Origin: an uncultured Salinicoccus sp.
GTDB lineage: Bacteria; Bacillota; Bacilli; Staphylococcales; Salinicoccaceae
Direction: 5' to 3'
NCBI GenBank assembly: GCA_947494965.1
Contig: CANLWV010000006.1
Span: 62,001-126,000 of the forward strand
Length of the DNA stretch: 64,000 nucleotides
The translations under genes were made by a program, and so were the position numbers. This document shows positions 42,090-50,834 of the stretch, piece by piece; positions within the stretch are counted from its first letter, which is position 1; each line of letters begins with the position of its first letter. Below the pieces are notes generated by a model. The model was not told the origin of the DNA, did not search any database, and saw only the letters and a list, made by a program, of their open reading frames with translations.

Positions 42090-42622
42090 TATCGGTTCAC
42101 CTCATCCCATGGTTTGTCGACACTGATCTTCGTCGTCAGTTCCTTGCTGTGTATGCGGCGGTCCTTTCGCATGGCCGTCCGCTTCTTGTTAGACTCATAC
42201 AGATACTTCTCCTCATCCGTCTCCGGTATGATGCCCGGCACAGCGATTGGCCGTTTCGTCTCCTCATCGAGTGCCACGAATGTCAGAAAAGCGGTTGCTG
42301 CGACATTACGTTCCTCAGTCACCAAGTCCTCCGTAATCACTTTGCAGAAGATTTCCATGCTGCGGTTGCCGGTCGATGACACGAATGCTTCTATGCATAC
42401 CGATTCGGATTGCGTGATCGGGCGCAGGAAGTCAATCGAGTCGATGGATGCCGTCACGCATTCCCTGACCCGCGCGTGGCGCCTTGCGGCAAGTGAGGCG
42501 ACGTTGTCGATGCGCTTCATCAGCACGCCTCCGAACAATGTGTCGTAGTTGTTCAAGTCATTCGCAAACACCTGATCGATGCTGATGACTTTACTGTCTT
42601 TTGGATTTTTATATTCAACCAT
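42089..42622 (-). CDS. Hotdog-fold acyl-CoA thioesterase
   Basis: The 177-residue protein matches the cytoplasmic acyl-CoA hydrolase (YkhA/BFIT-like) group. NDLNNYDTLFGGVLMKRIDNVASLAARRHA contains the family DTLFGG...LM..iD pattern, followed by SIDSIDFLRPI and NVAATAFLTFVALDEE. Such enzymes hydrolyse medium- or long-chain acyl-CoA and work as hexamers of hotdog domains. It is first in a two-gene unit with the helical hypothetical protein. Confidence 0.88.
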   Translation of the reverse strand: MVEYKNPKDSKVISIDQVFANDLNNYDTLFGGVLMKRIDNVASLAARRHARVRECVTASIDSIDFLRPITQSESVCIEAFVSSTGNRSMEIFCKVITEDLVTEERNVAATAFLTFVALDEETKRPIAVPGIIPETDEEKYLYESNKKRTAMRKDRRIHSKELTTKISVDKPWDEVNR

Positions 42623-42741
42623 TCAAGAAATCACCTTTCGTCTTACTGATGATTCCATTGTAGAACCTGAAAACCCTTTCTGAACAATAGTTTTATTAAA
42701 TGTCGCATATAGCCTAAAACGATGAAAGCGGTCCCTCGCAA

Positions 42742-43620
42742 TCAGGCAAACGTCTCCTGGAAGTGCTTCAGCCACTCTTTGGTGATGAAATTCATGTAGC
42801 GGTCCCGGTTCCAGACGATGCCGAGGCGCCAGCGCATGACAGGTTCCGTTATCTCGACCGCCACCGACGGCGCGCCGAGCAGCTGTGCTACACTTTTTGG
42901 CAATATGCACACCCCAAGCTCCGACTGGATCATTTCTTCTATAAAATGCCATTGTGATGTCTTTGCGATCACTTTCGGGGTGAAACCTGCATTTTTGCAT
43001 GCGGAATTTATGATTTCATTCAGATAGAAGTCTTCATTGAACATGATGAAGTCCGCATCCCTAAGTGCATCGAGGCCGATGGTGCGGGACTCGGCGAGCG
43101 GGTGGTTCGGATGGACGACCAGGCACAATGTTTCAGACAGGAAGGTGAAGGCATCAAAGTCAGCACCTTCAGTCGGCAGCACGGTGATGCCGATGTCGAT
43201 GTCGTATTGCCTCAGGCGCTGTTCGATGGTGCCGCTGCCACTTTCGATCAGCTGATAGGTGATCTTCGGATACTTGTCGTGGAATGTCTTCATGATCGCC
43301 ATCAGCGGGCTGACGTCCATAATCGGCGGCAGGCCGATGCGGATATGTCCGTGCTGTACACCGACCATATTTTTCAGGTCATATGCCAACGCTTCATGCA
43401 TTCTGAGTATCTCCTCAGACTGGTCATAGAACATCTGGCCGGCATCGGTCAGTTCAAATTGCTTACGGTTCCTGTTGAACAGCCGCACGCCAAGTTCCGC
43501 TTCGACATCATTGATCGCCTTGCTGATCGTCGGCTGGGATATGTAGAGCTGGTTTGCTGCCTCGGTCATGCTGCCATGCTTGACGATGGCCGTGAAATAG
43601 CGCATATGCTTGATGTCCAT
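42742..43620 (-). CDS. LysR-family transcriptional regulator
   Basis: The protein is about 292 residues. An N-terminal winged HTH (MDIKHMRYFTAIVKHGSMTEAANQLYISQPTISKAINDVE in parts) is followed by a two-lobed periplasmic-binding-like sensor domain (HIRIGLPPIMDVSPLMAIM, DIDIGITVLPTEGADFD, LCLVVHPNHPLAES). It resembles CynR/CitR-type regulators. No divergent target lies next to it: the RDD gene runs the same way upstream. The target is therefore unknown. ATG at 43620 fits the usual family start; 43629 is possible, since the GGGGAGG is close to both. Confidence 0.88.
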   Translation of the reverse strand: MDIKHMRYFTAIVKHGSMTEAANQLYISQPTISKAINDVEAELGVRLFNRNRKQFELTDAGQMFYDQSEEILRMHEALAYDLKNMVGVQHGHIRIGLPPIMDVSPLMAIMKTFHDKYPKITYQLIESGSGTIEQRLRQYDIDIGITVLPTEGADFDAFTFLSETLCLVVHPNHPLAESRTIGLDALRDADFIMFNEDFYLNEIINSACKNAGFTPKVIAKTSQWHFIEEMIQSELGVCILPKSVAQLLGAPSVAVEITEPVMRWRLGIVWNRDRYMNFITKEWLKHFQETFA

Positions 43621-43708
43621 GGATGTCATTTCCTCCCCTAGGGTTTCATTGGCCTAATTATACAGCGGTTTTGTTCAAATGTGAAAGACAGATAGCCATA
43701 AACAGAAA

Positions 43709-43734
43709 AAGTCCACCGCAACAGCGGCAGACTT
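43709..43734 (-). terminator. Intrinsic terminator of the RDD gene
   Basis: AAGTC-CCGC/GCGG-GACTT with T-run on the minus strand. Confidence 0.7.
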
Positions 43735-43743
43735 CAACGTATG

Positions 43744-44175
43744 CTATGACATCTGTTTGAATGCTTCCGGCTCGTCAAACGTGACATAAGTGCCGGCAAG
43801 CAGATCATGGAGCGACCGCTTGTCCTCCCGCACACTGACCATAATGGCCGACGCAATGGCTGCGAGACCGAACGTCACGCTGTAGATGAAGAACCCGAGT
43901 ACTTCGCGTATGATCATCGGCAACACTCCCGCTTTTGAACCATCCACTTTGACGACCCGTATATTCAGCACGCGCTTGGCGATCGTGTACCCGTAGAAAT
44001 AGGCAGGCAGCAGAATGAAATATGCTAACCCTGCGATGCTTTCGCCCGTCTGGGTGCTCCCGCTTGTTGTATCGACCTGGAAAATAAATAGGACTGTCGC
44101 GACCACCATGCCGACAAGCAGTGCATCAAGCACACGTGCCCCGAGCCGCACCCAAAATCCTGCTGGATTGGACAT
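43744..44175 (-). CDS. RDD-family membrane protein
   Basis: The 143-residue protein has three hydrophobic segments, with the family RxGARxxD motif (WVRLGARVLDALLVG) at the N-terminus and the usual second motif KRVLNIRVVKVDGSK before the last helices. RDD proteins are of mixed or unknown function; some exchange sodium for protons. Monocistronic. Confidence 0.85.
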   Translation of the reverse strand: MSNPAGFWVRLGARVLDALLVGMVVATVLFIFQVDTTSGSTQTGESIAGLAYFILLPAYFYGYTIAKRVLNIRVVKVDGSKAGVLPMIIREVLGFFIYSVTFGLAAIASAIMVSVREDKRSLHDLLAGTYVTFDEPEAFKQMS

Positions 44176-44398
44176 TTTTTCACCTCAAAATTTTTTTCTC
44201 TCCCTATTGTAGCACTGCACGGTGACAGAATGCATGTCTGATTACATATTCCCTTCACTGAGCAGCCATTCCCCAGGCAGTATACCGGGGAGCAAAACGG
44301 GGAACGGGTTAACGTGCCGCCGTCGATTGTGTTAAAATACTCTATATGTATATGGAGCCGCCGGGCAGCAACTACCCCTATAAGAATGGAGGAAACGT

Positions 44399-44650
44399 AT
44401 GGCTGAAGAAAACAATCGACAAAATCATGAAGGCAGCAGGTCCGCCCTACTCTTTGGCTGTCTCGGACTTATTGGAGTGGCAGTCGTCCTCTCAGGCATC
44501 GCCTATCTGATCGCCACACTGATACTCGGTGAACCCCCTGAACCGAAAGATGTCGATGAGATAAAAGATGAAGTCAGCTTCATGATGGAGACGGTACGCC
44601 CGTCCCTCAGCGAAAAATTCGCAACCGTCCGCACGACTATAGGCATGTAA
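44399..44650 (+). CDS. Small single-pass membrane protein, unknown
   Basis: The 83-residue protein has a polar N-terminus, one hydrophobic helix (residues about 16-42, SALLFGCLGLIGVAVVLSGI), then an acidic amphipathic tail. Strong ribosome site (AATGGAGGAAACGT). TTAACG-N17-TTAAAA about 70 bp upstream is a possible promoter. Family not recognised. A YdhR gene follows 64 bp later on the same strand. Confidence 0.55.
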   Translation: MAEENNRQNHEGSRSALLFGCLGLIGVAVVLSGIAYLIATLILGEPPEPKDVDEIKDEVSFMMETVRPSLSEKFATVRTTIGM

Positions 44651-44713
44651 GCGGACAGCCCCCCATATATTCATTATAGTAGAAGCAGATAATGTAAAGG
44701 GAGGCGTGATGAA

Positions 44714-45022
44714 ATGGCAGTCATACTGCAGGTCGATTTCGACATGGACGGCCCTTTCGGCGAAGATATGGCCGAAGGGTTCAGAGAGCTTGCCGAAAGC
44801 ATCAATGAAGAGTCCGGGTTCCTCTGGAAGATCTGGACGGAGAACGCAGAAGAGAAGGAAGCTGGCGGCATCTACCTCTTCGACACGAAAGAAGCGGCAG
44901 AAGTCTATCTGAAAAAACATACGGAACGGCTCCGCTCATTCGGCATCGACTCGGTCAACGGCAAGATCTTCAATGTCAATGAACCGCTCACTACCATCAA
45001 CGGCGGACCGCTTGCGCCATAA
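44714..45022 (+). CDS. YdhR-family putative monooxygenase
   Basis: The 102-residue protein fits the YdhR ferredoxin-like family: VILQVDFDMDGPFGEDMAEGF, SGFLWKIWTENAEEKEAGGIYLFDTKEAAEVYL (in parts). Relatives are small dimeric alpha-beta barrels resembling monooxygenases of aromatic polyketides, with no proven substrate in bacteria like this. Start has GGGAGGCGTGATGAA. A terminator follows. Confidence 0.85.
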   Translation: MAVILQVDFDMDGPFGEDMAEGFRELAESINEESGFLWKIWTENAEEKEAGGIYLFDTKEAAEVYLKKHTERLRSFGIDSVNGKIFNVNEPLTTINGGPLAP

Positions 45023-45054
45023 AAAAAGAAGACCATACCGGTCTTCTTTTTTTA
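45021..45054. terminator. Bidirectional intrinsic terminator
   Basis: AAAAGAAGACC/GGTCTTCTTTT stem between the YdhR and basic hypothetical protein genes. Confidence 0.85.
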
Positions 45055-45513
45055 TGGATTTTTAAGCCCGCGCTGTTTAAACACTTCCGCTTCGACGGCT
45101 TCGTATGTATCCATTTCACCCCGCCTTTTCATATCAAGCGCCATCTGTTCCCGCACCTTCACAGGCTCATGCGGGACAAACCGATCACGCCGCGAGTCAT
45201 ATTTGTATCCACGCTCCTCCATCACACGTTTGATCGTCCCCATATGAAGCATGTTTTCACTCAGCAGATACATCTTCACCAGCCTGTCGCTTGGGAACTG
45301 GCGGTAATATACACAGCGGGCTTCCTCGCGTGCCCGCGCCACCGCTATCTTATGCTGCCCCCCTCTATAGATCCGGGAGGCCGTTTTTTTAATGGCCGAG
45401 AAAGTGCCGCCTGCCAGCCACTTCATCTGCCCGGCATTATACTTTCTGACTTTATCCATCCTGACTGCCACCCGCTGTGCATTCGACCGTACCTTCCCCC
45501 AGTTCATCTTCAT
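45052..45513 (-). CDS. Basic hypothetical protein
   Basis: The 153-residue protein is rich in Arg and Lys, mostly helical, with no cysteine motif or membrane segment (RRGEMDTYEAVEAEVFKQRG at the end). I do not recognise it. A nucleic-acid-binding or ribosome-associated role would fit composition but is speculation. The 215-bp stretch on its upstream side holds no gene I can support. Confidence 0.5.
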   Translation of the reverse strand: MKMNWGKVRSNAQRVAVRMDKVRKYNAGQMKWLAGGTFSAIKKTASRIYRGGQHKIAVARAREEARCVYYRQFPSDRLVKMYLLSENMLHMGTIKRVMEERGYKYDSRRDRFVPHEPVKVREQMALDMKRRGEMDTYEAVEAEVFKQRGLKNP

Positions 45514-45730
45514 GGATGCACCCCTTTGCTTCCGTACTCATATATAAAAAGAAAAAATCATACAACATATGTAATATACATCATATTACCCATATTTTGT
45601 ATGTCTAATCCTATTCGAAAAAAATCACTTGGACTCTAGCGTCGGTTTGGTCTGATGCATAATCCCGCTCGCCATCGCAGACATGCTTTTCATCCGGCCC
45701 ATAAGACATTATCAGAAGTGTATAGTCCTG

Positions 45731-45994
45731 TTAATCCTGCTTCAGCCGATCGACATATTGTTTGCCTTCAACCAAGGATAAGCCAAATGTCTGCCGGGCT
45801 TTCTTGATGGCTTTGATTTCCTCGCCTTCCCTGACCATCTGGCGCAGTTCATGATTGACCGGGTGGCCTTCACCGTCTGGCGTAATGAATTTTTCCTGTC
45901 CATTCCTAAGTCGCCTGACTTCGCCATTCAATTTTGAATTCGTATACAACAGATAAACAATGATCCCGAGCAACAGGACGATGATAGACATCAT
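45731..45994 (-). CDS. Membrane-anchored protein with L7/L12 C-terminal-like motif
   Basis: The 87-residue protein has one N-terminal membrane helix (IIVLLLGIIVYLLYTNS), a charged coiled segment, and a final 30 residues, EEIKAIKKARQTFGLSLVEGKQYVDRL (given in two parts elsewhere as EEIKAIKKARQTFGLSL and VEGKQYVDRL). These follow the ribosomal L7/L12 C-terminal pattern IKxIRxxTGLxLxEAKxxV. Family function is unknown. GAGGGG precedes the start. Confidence 0.6.
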   Translation of the reverse strand: MMSIIVLLLGIIVYLLYTNSKLNGEVRRLRNGQEKFITPDGEGHPVNHELRQMVREGEEIKAIKKARQTFGLSLVEGKQYVDRLKQD

Positions 45995-46033
45995 AATGCA
46001 TCCCCTCTTCCATTTCTCATATATACGCTTACG

Positions 46034-46978
46034 TTATACTTTGCCTTCCGCATTTTTCATCACTGCCAAAAAATGCTCGACGAATGCTTGCCCATCAACC
46101 TCAAGGCTGACGTTGACATTCGGTGCTTCGCCCCACAAATCCCCGAAGTCGCAGACGGTCTGCCCGTAGTTCAATGGGCTGACGGTATCGACATCGACAT
46201 AGTGATGCTCGGTCTGGAGAAATTCACGGTTCAAGGCGTAGCCGACCGCCAATGGATCGTGCAGTGCGCAACCATCCAGTCCGAATTTATCCATGCTGAA
46301 GGTACGGTAGATTTCTGTCGACTGCTTGATGAAATCATAATACTTGCTGCCCTTCAATGTTTCGATGTCACGGGCCGTCAGCACGGCTTGTTTTGTGACG
46401 TCCAGACCCACGAGTGTAATATCGGCACCGCCATGGAAGACGATGCGCGCCGCTTCGGCATCCGTAAATATATTGAACTCCGAGTTCGGCCCGCTGTTGC
46501 CCCGGCCCGCCTTCGAGACGATGCCACCCATGATGACGATTTCCTTCAACAGTTCACCAAGCAAGGGCTCTTGCTTGAATGCCAACGCAACGTTCGTCAG
46601 TGGCCCCACCGCAATCAGCGTCACTTCCCCCGGATGGCGCCTGGCGGCCTCCACGATGAAGTCGGGCGCAAATTGCGCCTCGCACATATTCTCATATGGA
46701 TAGTCGGCGAGCGCGCCGCCAAGGCCATCCGCGCCGTGTATATGATGGACATGCCGGGACGGTTTCATCAAAGGGCCCGCGGCACCGGGGAAGACCGGTA
46801 TATCGTCCCGACCCAACATGCTGAGCACCTTCAGAGTGTTGCGGTTGACCATCTCGAGCGGTACGTTCCCGTCCACCGTCGTGAGACCTAAAAATTCAAG
46901 CGCACCGCTTTCCAAGCCGTACATGATGGCCAGCGCATCATCAATCCCCGTATCGACATCCATAATCACCTTCTTCAT
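46034..46978 (-). CDS. Inosine/uridine-preferring nucleoside hydrolase
   Basis: The 314-residue protein begins VIMDVDTGIDDALAIMYGL, the calcium-binding DxDxxxDDA motif of the family. It continues with PVFPGAAGPL, HGADGLGG, VTLIAVGPLTNVALA, IVIMGGIV...GNSGPNSEFNIFTDAEAA and a C-terminal HDPLAVGYAL. These enzymes cleave the N-glycosidic bond of ribonucleosides to free base and ribose for salvage. Its ribose product could feed the rbs operon elsewhere in the window, but no linkage is visible. Monocistronic. Confidence 0.9.
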   Translation of the reverse strand: MKKVIMDVDTGIDDALAIMYGLESGALEFLGLTTVDGNVPLEMVNRNTLKVLSMLGRDDIPVFPGAAGPLMKPSRHVHHIHGADGLGGALADYPYENMCEAQFAPDFIVEAARRHPGEVTLIAVGPLTNVALAFKQEPLLGELLKEIVIMGGIVSKAGRGNSGPNSEFNIFTDAEAARIVFHGGADITLVGLDVTKQAVLTARDIETLKGSKYYDFIKQSTEIYRTFSMDKFGLDGCALHDPLAVGYALNREFLQTEHHYVDVDTVSPLNYGQTVCDFGDLWGEAPNVNVSLEVDGQAFVEHFLAVMKNAEGKV

Positions 46979-47095
46979 GAAAGCCCCTCCTTTTTACGCC
47001 ATTATATCAGAAGCGGCAAAGCCCGACGACCCCACTTTATCCTGGATATGATAAAATAGATCATATATCTAATATAGAAGGAGCATCAGAAAGTG

Positions 47096-47545
47096 ATGAA
47101 ACGCTATTTTGTTGCGGCATTGATTTTCTCCATGGCGATCCTTGCCGCATGCAGTGACGGCACACAAGACGCCACTGGAGAGGAGGCGTCGGCCGAGGAA
47201 CCGAAGGTGGCGGTGACCGATGAGGAGCGCGAAGCACTCGAACGGAAATTCGATGGCATGGCTGAAGACCCATATATCGATGCGATCGAGCCGCAGGACG
47301 AGAATTATACACTCATCCATATCGTGGCGAGCGAAAAGTTCGATGAACTCGACGAGTCTGATGCCAAAGGCAAACTCCAGGGCTTCGGGGAAGCGGTGCG
47401 TGAGGGCGCTGATGGCATCCTCTTCGACAGTTCCGGCAAGAACTTGCCGATGGTCAAGTTCATGACCAAGGACGATGAACTGATCGGCGAATATGACAAC
47501 CGCAACAGGGGTGCTGATATTCATTTCGAATCATTCGATTTCTAA
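47096..47545 (+). CDS. Lipoprotein of unknown function
   Basis: The protein is about 149 residues, with a lipoprotein signal peptide MKRYFVAALIFSMAILAACSDG, lipobox LAAC. A 20-residue acidic linker follows, then a compact domain ending in ADIHFESFDF. It is expected on the outer face of the membrane. Family not recognised. An upstream GTG in frame is one codon earlier; the ATG has GAAGGAG at moderate distance. A strong terminator follows. Confidence 0.72.
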   Translation: MKRYFVAALIFSMAILAACSDGTQDATGEEASAEEPKVAVTDEEREALERKFDGMAEDPYIDAIEPQDENYTLIHIVASEKFDELDESDAKGKLQGFGEAVREGADGILFDSSGKNLPMVKFMTKDDELIGEYDNRNRGADIHFESFDF

Positions 47546-47555
47546 AAGTATCCAT

Positions 47556-47590
47556 AAAAAAGTTCCGGAGCAATGCTCCGGAACTTTTTA
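47556..47590. terminator. Bidirectional intrinsic terminator
   Basis: AAAAAAGTTCCGGAGCA/TGCTCCGGAACTTTTT is a perfect stem between convergent lipoprotein and CBS genes. Confidence 0.9.
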
Positions 47591-47595
47591 TTTCT

Positions 47596-48021
47596 TTATT
47601 TGTCCGGCTCTGCCGGTTTGGAGATTTCTTCAAGTGCTTCTTCGGAATCCTCCGGATCTTCTTCATCCACCGCAACGTCGCCGAGGGTTACGATGCCGAC
47701 TACTTTGTTGTCCTCTATAATCGGCAGGCGGCGCACCTGTTCCTGGGCCATGATGTTGGCCGCTTCTTCAACGTCCATATCCGGCGTGCCGGTGACGTAG
47801 CTTGAAGACAGGATACGGTTGATCGGCGTCTCCAATGAGAACTGGGACGCAATGCCACGGATGACCAAGTCACGGTCTGTGATGATGCCGCGCAGATTGC
47901 CGTCTTCAGTGACGGGGATGGAGCCGACATCAAGTTCCATCATTTTGGATGCCACTTGCTGTACTGTCGTTTCAGGTCCGCATGTTTCGATTTCAGTCGT
48001 CATGATATCTTTGACTTTCAT
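47596..48021 (-). CDS. CBS-domain pair protein
   Basis: The 141-residue protein consists of two CBS domains: VKDIMTTEIETCGPETTVQQVA with GIITDRDLVIRG, then VTGTPDMDVEEAANIMAQEQVRRLPI with GIVTLGDVAV. An acidic tail follows. Such pairs bind adenine nucleotides and regulate or sense energy state. ATG at 48021 follows GGAGGCATTATTG. Upstream on the minus strand a GATTAA-N14-GGGTAA (48074-48099) is a fair sigma-B-type promoter. Confidence 0.85.
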   Translation of the reverse strand: MKVKDIMTTEIETCGPETTVQQVASKMMELDVGSIPVTEDGNLRGIITDRDLVIRGIASQFSLETPINRILSSSYVTGTPDMDVEEAANIMAQEQVRRLPIIEDNKVVGIVTLGDVAVDEEDPEDSEEALEEISKPAEPDK

Positions 48022-48073
48022 CAATAATGCCTCCTATTCAATCTAACTATTGCATTCATCTTACATATATATC

Positions 48074-48099
48074 TTACCCCCATCAGATGGATATTAATC
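48074..48099 (-). promoter_or_regulatory. Candidate sigma-B promoter of the CBS-domain gene
   Basis: On the minus strand GATTAA-N14-GGGTAA differs from GTTTAA/GGGTAT consensus at one position in each hexamer. It lies 53 bp before the start codon. Bacillus and staphylococcal CBS-pair proteins are often stress-induced. Confidence 0.4.
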
Positions 48100-48128
48100 A
48101 TCATACATATATCCAGAACTTTCAAAAT

Positions 48129-48152
48129 GTTTAAATAACACTCCAGGGGAAA
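48129..48152 (+). promoter_or_regulatory. Candidate sigma-B promoter of the AprX-like gene
   Basis: GTTTAA-N12-GGGAAA lies about 80 bp upstream of the ATG. The -35 is perfect and the -10 is one base from GGGTAA or GGGAAT. Confidence 0.5.
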
Positions 48153-48230
48153 TTTAATATAGTAAGAGCATCATCAAACGCCGAAGAGTGACAGCAACGC
48201 CCCATCAATACAATTAAAGGAGGCAATGAT

Positions 48231-49547
48231 ATGAGTGAACGTAAACGAGTCTGGTTCGAAGAAAACAACAGCCGACTGGACCCCGCGCTCATTGAACAGC
48301 TGCGCCAAAGCGAAAGGAAGACCTACCGCACGGCACGCACCGAAAAGATTCCGATCATCATCCGCTGCAGGAAGGACACGGCCAATGAAGAGATGGATCA
48401 GCTGCTCAAGCAATGCGCTGAAGATGCCCATAGCCACCTCGATCAGGAAATGCGCCTCATCAATAGTGTAAAAGGTCAACTCACCCCGAAGAAGATAAAG
48501 GAAATCAAAGACCACTCAGCTGTCGAGCGCATCTATTACGACCGGCCCGTCTCCGCCTACCTCGACATCACCAATGAACAAATCGGCAGCGCCGCCATCA
48601 GGGAACGGCTCCAGATCAGCGGTGCCGGGGTGACCATTGCCGTGCTCGACACAGGCATCCACCCCCATGAAGATCTGACGACGCCAGAGAACCGCATCAT
48701 CGCCTTCCACGATGTCATCAACGGACAGAGTGAACCGTATGATGACAATGGACATGGCACGCATTGCGCCGGCGACGCTGCAGGCAATGGTGCAATGTCG
48801 AACGGCAAGTATATTGGCCCCGCTCCGGAAGCATCCCTGGTCGGCGTCAAAGTGCTTGACGAGGGCGGAGGAGGCAGCCTCTCGAGCATCATCCAGGGCA
48901 TCGAGTGGTGCGTCGACAACAAGGATATCCATGGCATCGATATCCTGTCACTGTCGTTGGGCGCACCAGCCCAGGAGTCCTTCCGGCTCGATCCACTGTC
49001 GATTGCTGTAGAGGAAGCATGGCACTCAGGCCTGATCGTCTGTGCTGCAGCCGGCAACAGCGGTCCCACCCCGTCGACCATCGGCACACCGGCCATCAAT
49101 CCCTTCGTCATTACCGTCGGTTCAGCGGATGACCAGGACACCCTAGAGCGGGCCGACGATGAAATTGCGGAGTATTCTAGCCGTGGCCCGACAATCGATC
49201 AATTCGTCAAACCGGATATCTACGTGCCGGGCACCAACATCATTTCACTCCTCGCACCCGGGTCGACCACCGAGATGGAACTCGCCGATCAGATCATCGG
49301 CGAACACTATGTCCAGATGTCCGGCACCTCCATGGCGACACCGATCTGTGCAGGTGTCATCGCCTTGATGCTGGAGGCGAACCCGAACTTGAGCCCGAAC
49401 GATGTCAAAAGCATTCTGCAAGTCATTGGTGAACCCGTCTTCAATCATCAGTGGGGCTACATCAATGCCCAAAGTGCAGTCGACGCGGCCATACACTACA
49501 AAGAAAATAAAAATTCTTCAGCTTTAATGGACGGCCAATCCTTATAG
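48231..49547 (+). CDS. aprX: AprX-like intracellular subtilisin-family serine protease
   Basis: The 438-residue protein matches the length of Bacillus AprX. There is no signal peptide. An about 130-residue N-terminal domain precedes the peptidase S8 domain. The catalytic triad is D140 (AVLDTGIHPHEDL), H175 (DNGHGTHCAGDAAG) and S367 (MSGTSMATPICAG). The oxyanion asparagine is in AAAGNSGPTPSTIG. Expected to act in the cytoplasm or be released on lysis. Ribosome site AAAGGAGG. A sigma-B-like promoter suggests stress control. Confidence 0.92.
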   Translation: MSERKRVWFEENNSRLDPALIEQLRQSERKTYRTARTEKIPIIIRCRKDTANEEMDQLLKQCAEDAHSHLDQEMRLINSVKGQLTPKKIKEIKDHSAVERIYYDRPVSAYLDITNEQIGSAAIRERLQISGAGVTIAVLDTGIHPHEDLTTPENRIIAFHDVINGQSEPYDDNGHGTHCAGDAAGNGAMSNGKYIGPAPEASLVGVKVLDEGGGGSLSSIIQGIEWCVDNKDIHGIDILSLSLGAPAQESFRLDPLSIAVEEAWHSGLIVCAAAGNSGPTPSTIGTPAINPFVITVGSADDQDTLERADDEIAEYSSRGPTIDQFVKPDIYVPGTNIISLLAPGSTTEMELADQIIGEHYVQMSGTSMATPICAGVIALMLEANPNLSPNDVKSILQVIGEPVFNHQWGYINAQSAVDAAIHYKENKNSSALMDGQSL

Positions 49548-49688
49548 ATTTAACTTGCATCTGAGAAGCTGAATTTCATGAGAACATCAACACCCAGATA
49601 GATGAGCCCTCTAAAAGCTCTGCAAGGGAAAGTCGCGATGCCATCCGAAAAGTGCCACGATGAAATAACTTCTCCAATGAATAACAGA

Positions 49689-49737
49689 TGAAAAAGCTGC
49701 CAGCAACCGGATTTTTCCACGGCTACTGGCAGCTTTT
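49689..49737 (+). terminator. Intrinsic terminator downstream of aprX and the thi operon
   Basis: AAAAGCTGCCAG-CG/CG-CTGGCAGCTTTT with a short AT loop. The rest of 49548-49835 has no gene I can support. Confidence 0.75.
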
Positions 49738-49835
49738 CTTCATATAATATTATCTTAGATCGACCACCTTAGTGACTATTAAGTCAATCTGATCCGGACA
49801 TAATAACCTGGTTCTTAATGAGCCGGTCTGTATAC

Positions 49836-50834
49836 TCATCTGATTGCTTTCATAAGTGTCTTATAGAAGTCAGAAGCGGCACCTTCTGATTCAAGTCCAT
49901 ATACGTTCATCCTACCATCACGGAACATGGTCATCCTTATGCCTTCATACTCGAGGAACTTCACATAAGCATTCTCCCTCTTGATGTCACCGGGTAAGTA
50001 CGCCGAGCTGTCGAATAGAGACCTTTTAAACCTGAAGAGATAGACCCCACCGCACAGACTCTCAATGGGGTCAGCTTTTCTTCTGTTTAATAGTCCATAC
50101 TCATGTCTAGCGCAGATCGGACAGTCCTCATCCTTCAGACTGTCGATGTTGACCGACCGGTTCTGCATCGTGAAAACATCCAGCGTAATGAGCTTTTTGG
50201 AGAATCCCGCTCCCGAAACATAACGGATCAATTCTCCAACCTCATAACTTATCACCTGATGGATCGCAGGTGGAATCACACCGTTGACAGCACAGCTTTC
50301 TCCGGTCTCAGGAATAGCGCTGAGCATGCACTTCAAACAGGGACCAGTATAATCCATTGCATATATTGTACCTCTGCTGCCTACAGCCGCGCCATAGATC
50401 CATGGAACATTAGACTTATGGCATGCTTCGTTGATCAAAAACCGCATTTCGAAGTTATCCATACCATCCAGAACGATATCTGGCTGATACGTGGATAGAA
50501 GCACTTCTATATTGAGTGGAGTGATTTCTGTATACACCGCGTCCACCTCAACATGCTGGTTGATCCGGTTGATCTTCTCTTTCAGCACATGCACTTTTGG
50601 AGACATGGACTCGGCATCATATTCATCATAAAGCGCTTGCCTGTGCAGGTTGGACAATTCCACGATATCCATATCGATGATTGTCAGATGACCCGCCCCC
50701 ATACGGGCGAGTTGTTCCGCCAAATGACTGCCCAATGCGCCAGCGCCCATAATCATGATCCGATAGTCCATCAGTTGCTGCTGTCCAGTCTCCCCGAAGG
50801 GTTTGAATCTGACCTGCCGATTGTAGCGTTCCAT
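49836..50834 (-). CDS. thiF: ThiF-family adenylyltransferase
   Basis: The 332-residue protein has the E1/MoeB/ThiF fold: RYNRQVRFKPFGETGQQQL, the nucleotide loop MIMGAGALGSHLAEQLARMG and a zinc-knuckle pair (CLKCML and CPICARHEY). A C-terminal extension is not needed for adenylation. It adenylates the C-terminal glycine of ThiS, for sulfur transfer in thiazole formation. Its start overlaps the thiG stop (TGATGG). Last gene of the tenI-thiO-thiS-thiG-thiF operon, the same order as in Bacillus subtilis. Confidence 0.9.
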   Translation of the reverse strand: MERYNRQVRFKPFGETGQQQLMDYRIMIMGAGALGSHLAEQLARMGAGHLTIIDMDIVELSNLHRQALYDEYDAESMSPKVHVLKEKINRINQHVEVDAVYTEITPLNIEVLLSTYQPDIVLDGMDNFEMRFLINEACHKSNVPWIYGAAVGSRGTIYAMDYTGPCLKCMLSAIPETGESCAVNGVIPPAIHQVISYEVGELIRYVSGAGFSKKLITLDVFTMQNRSVNIDSLKDEDCPICARHEYGLLNRRKADPIESLCGGVYLFRFKRSLFDSSAYLPGDIKRENAYVKFLEYEGIRMTMFRDGRMNVYGLESEGAASDFYKTLMKAIR

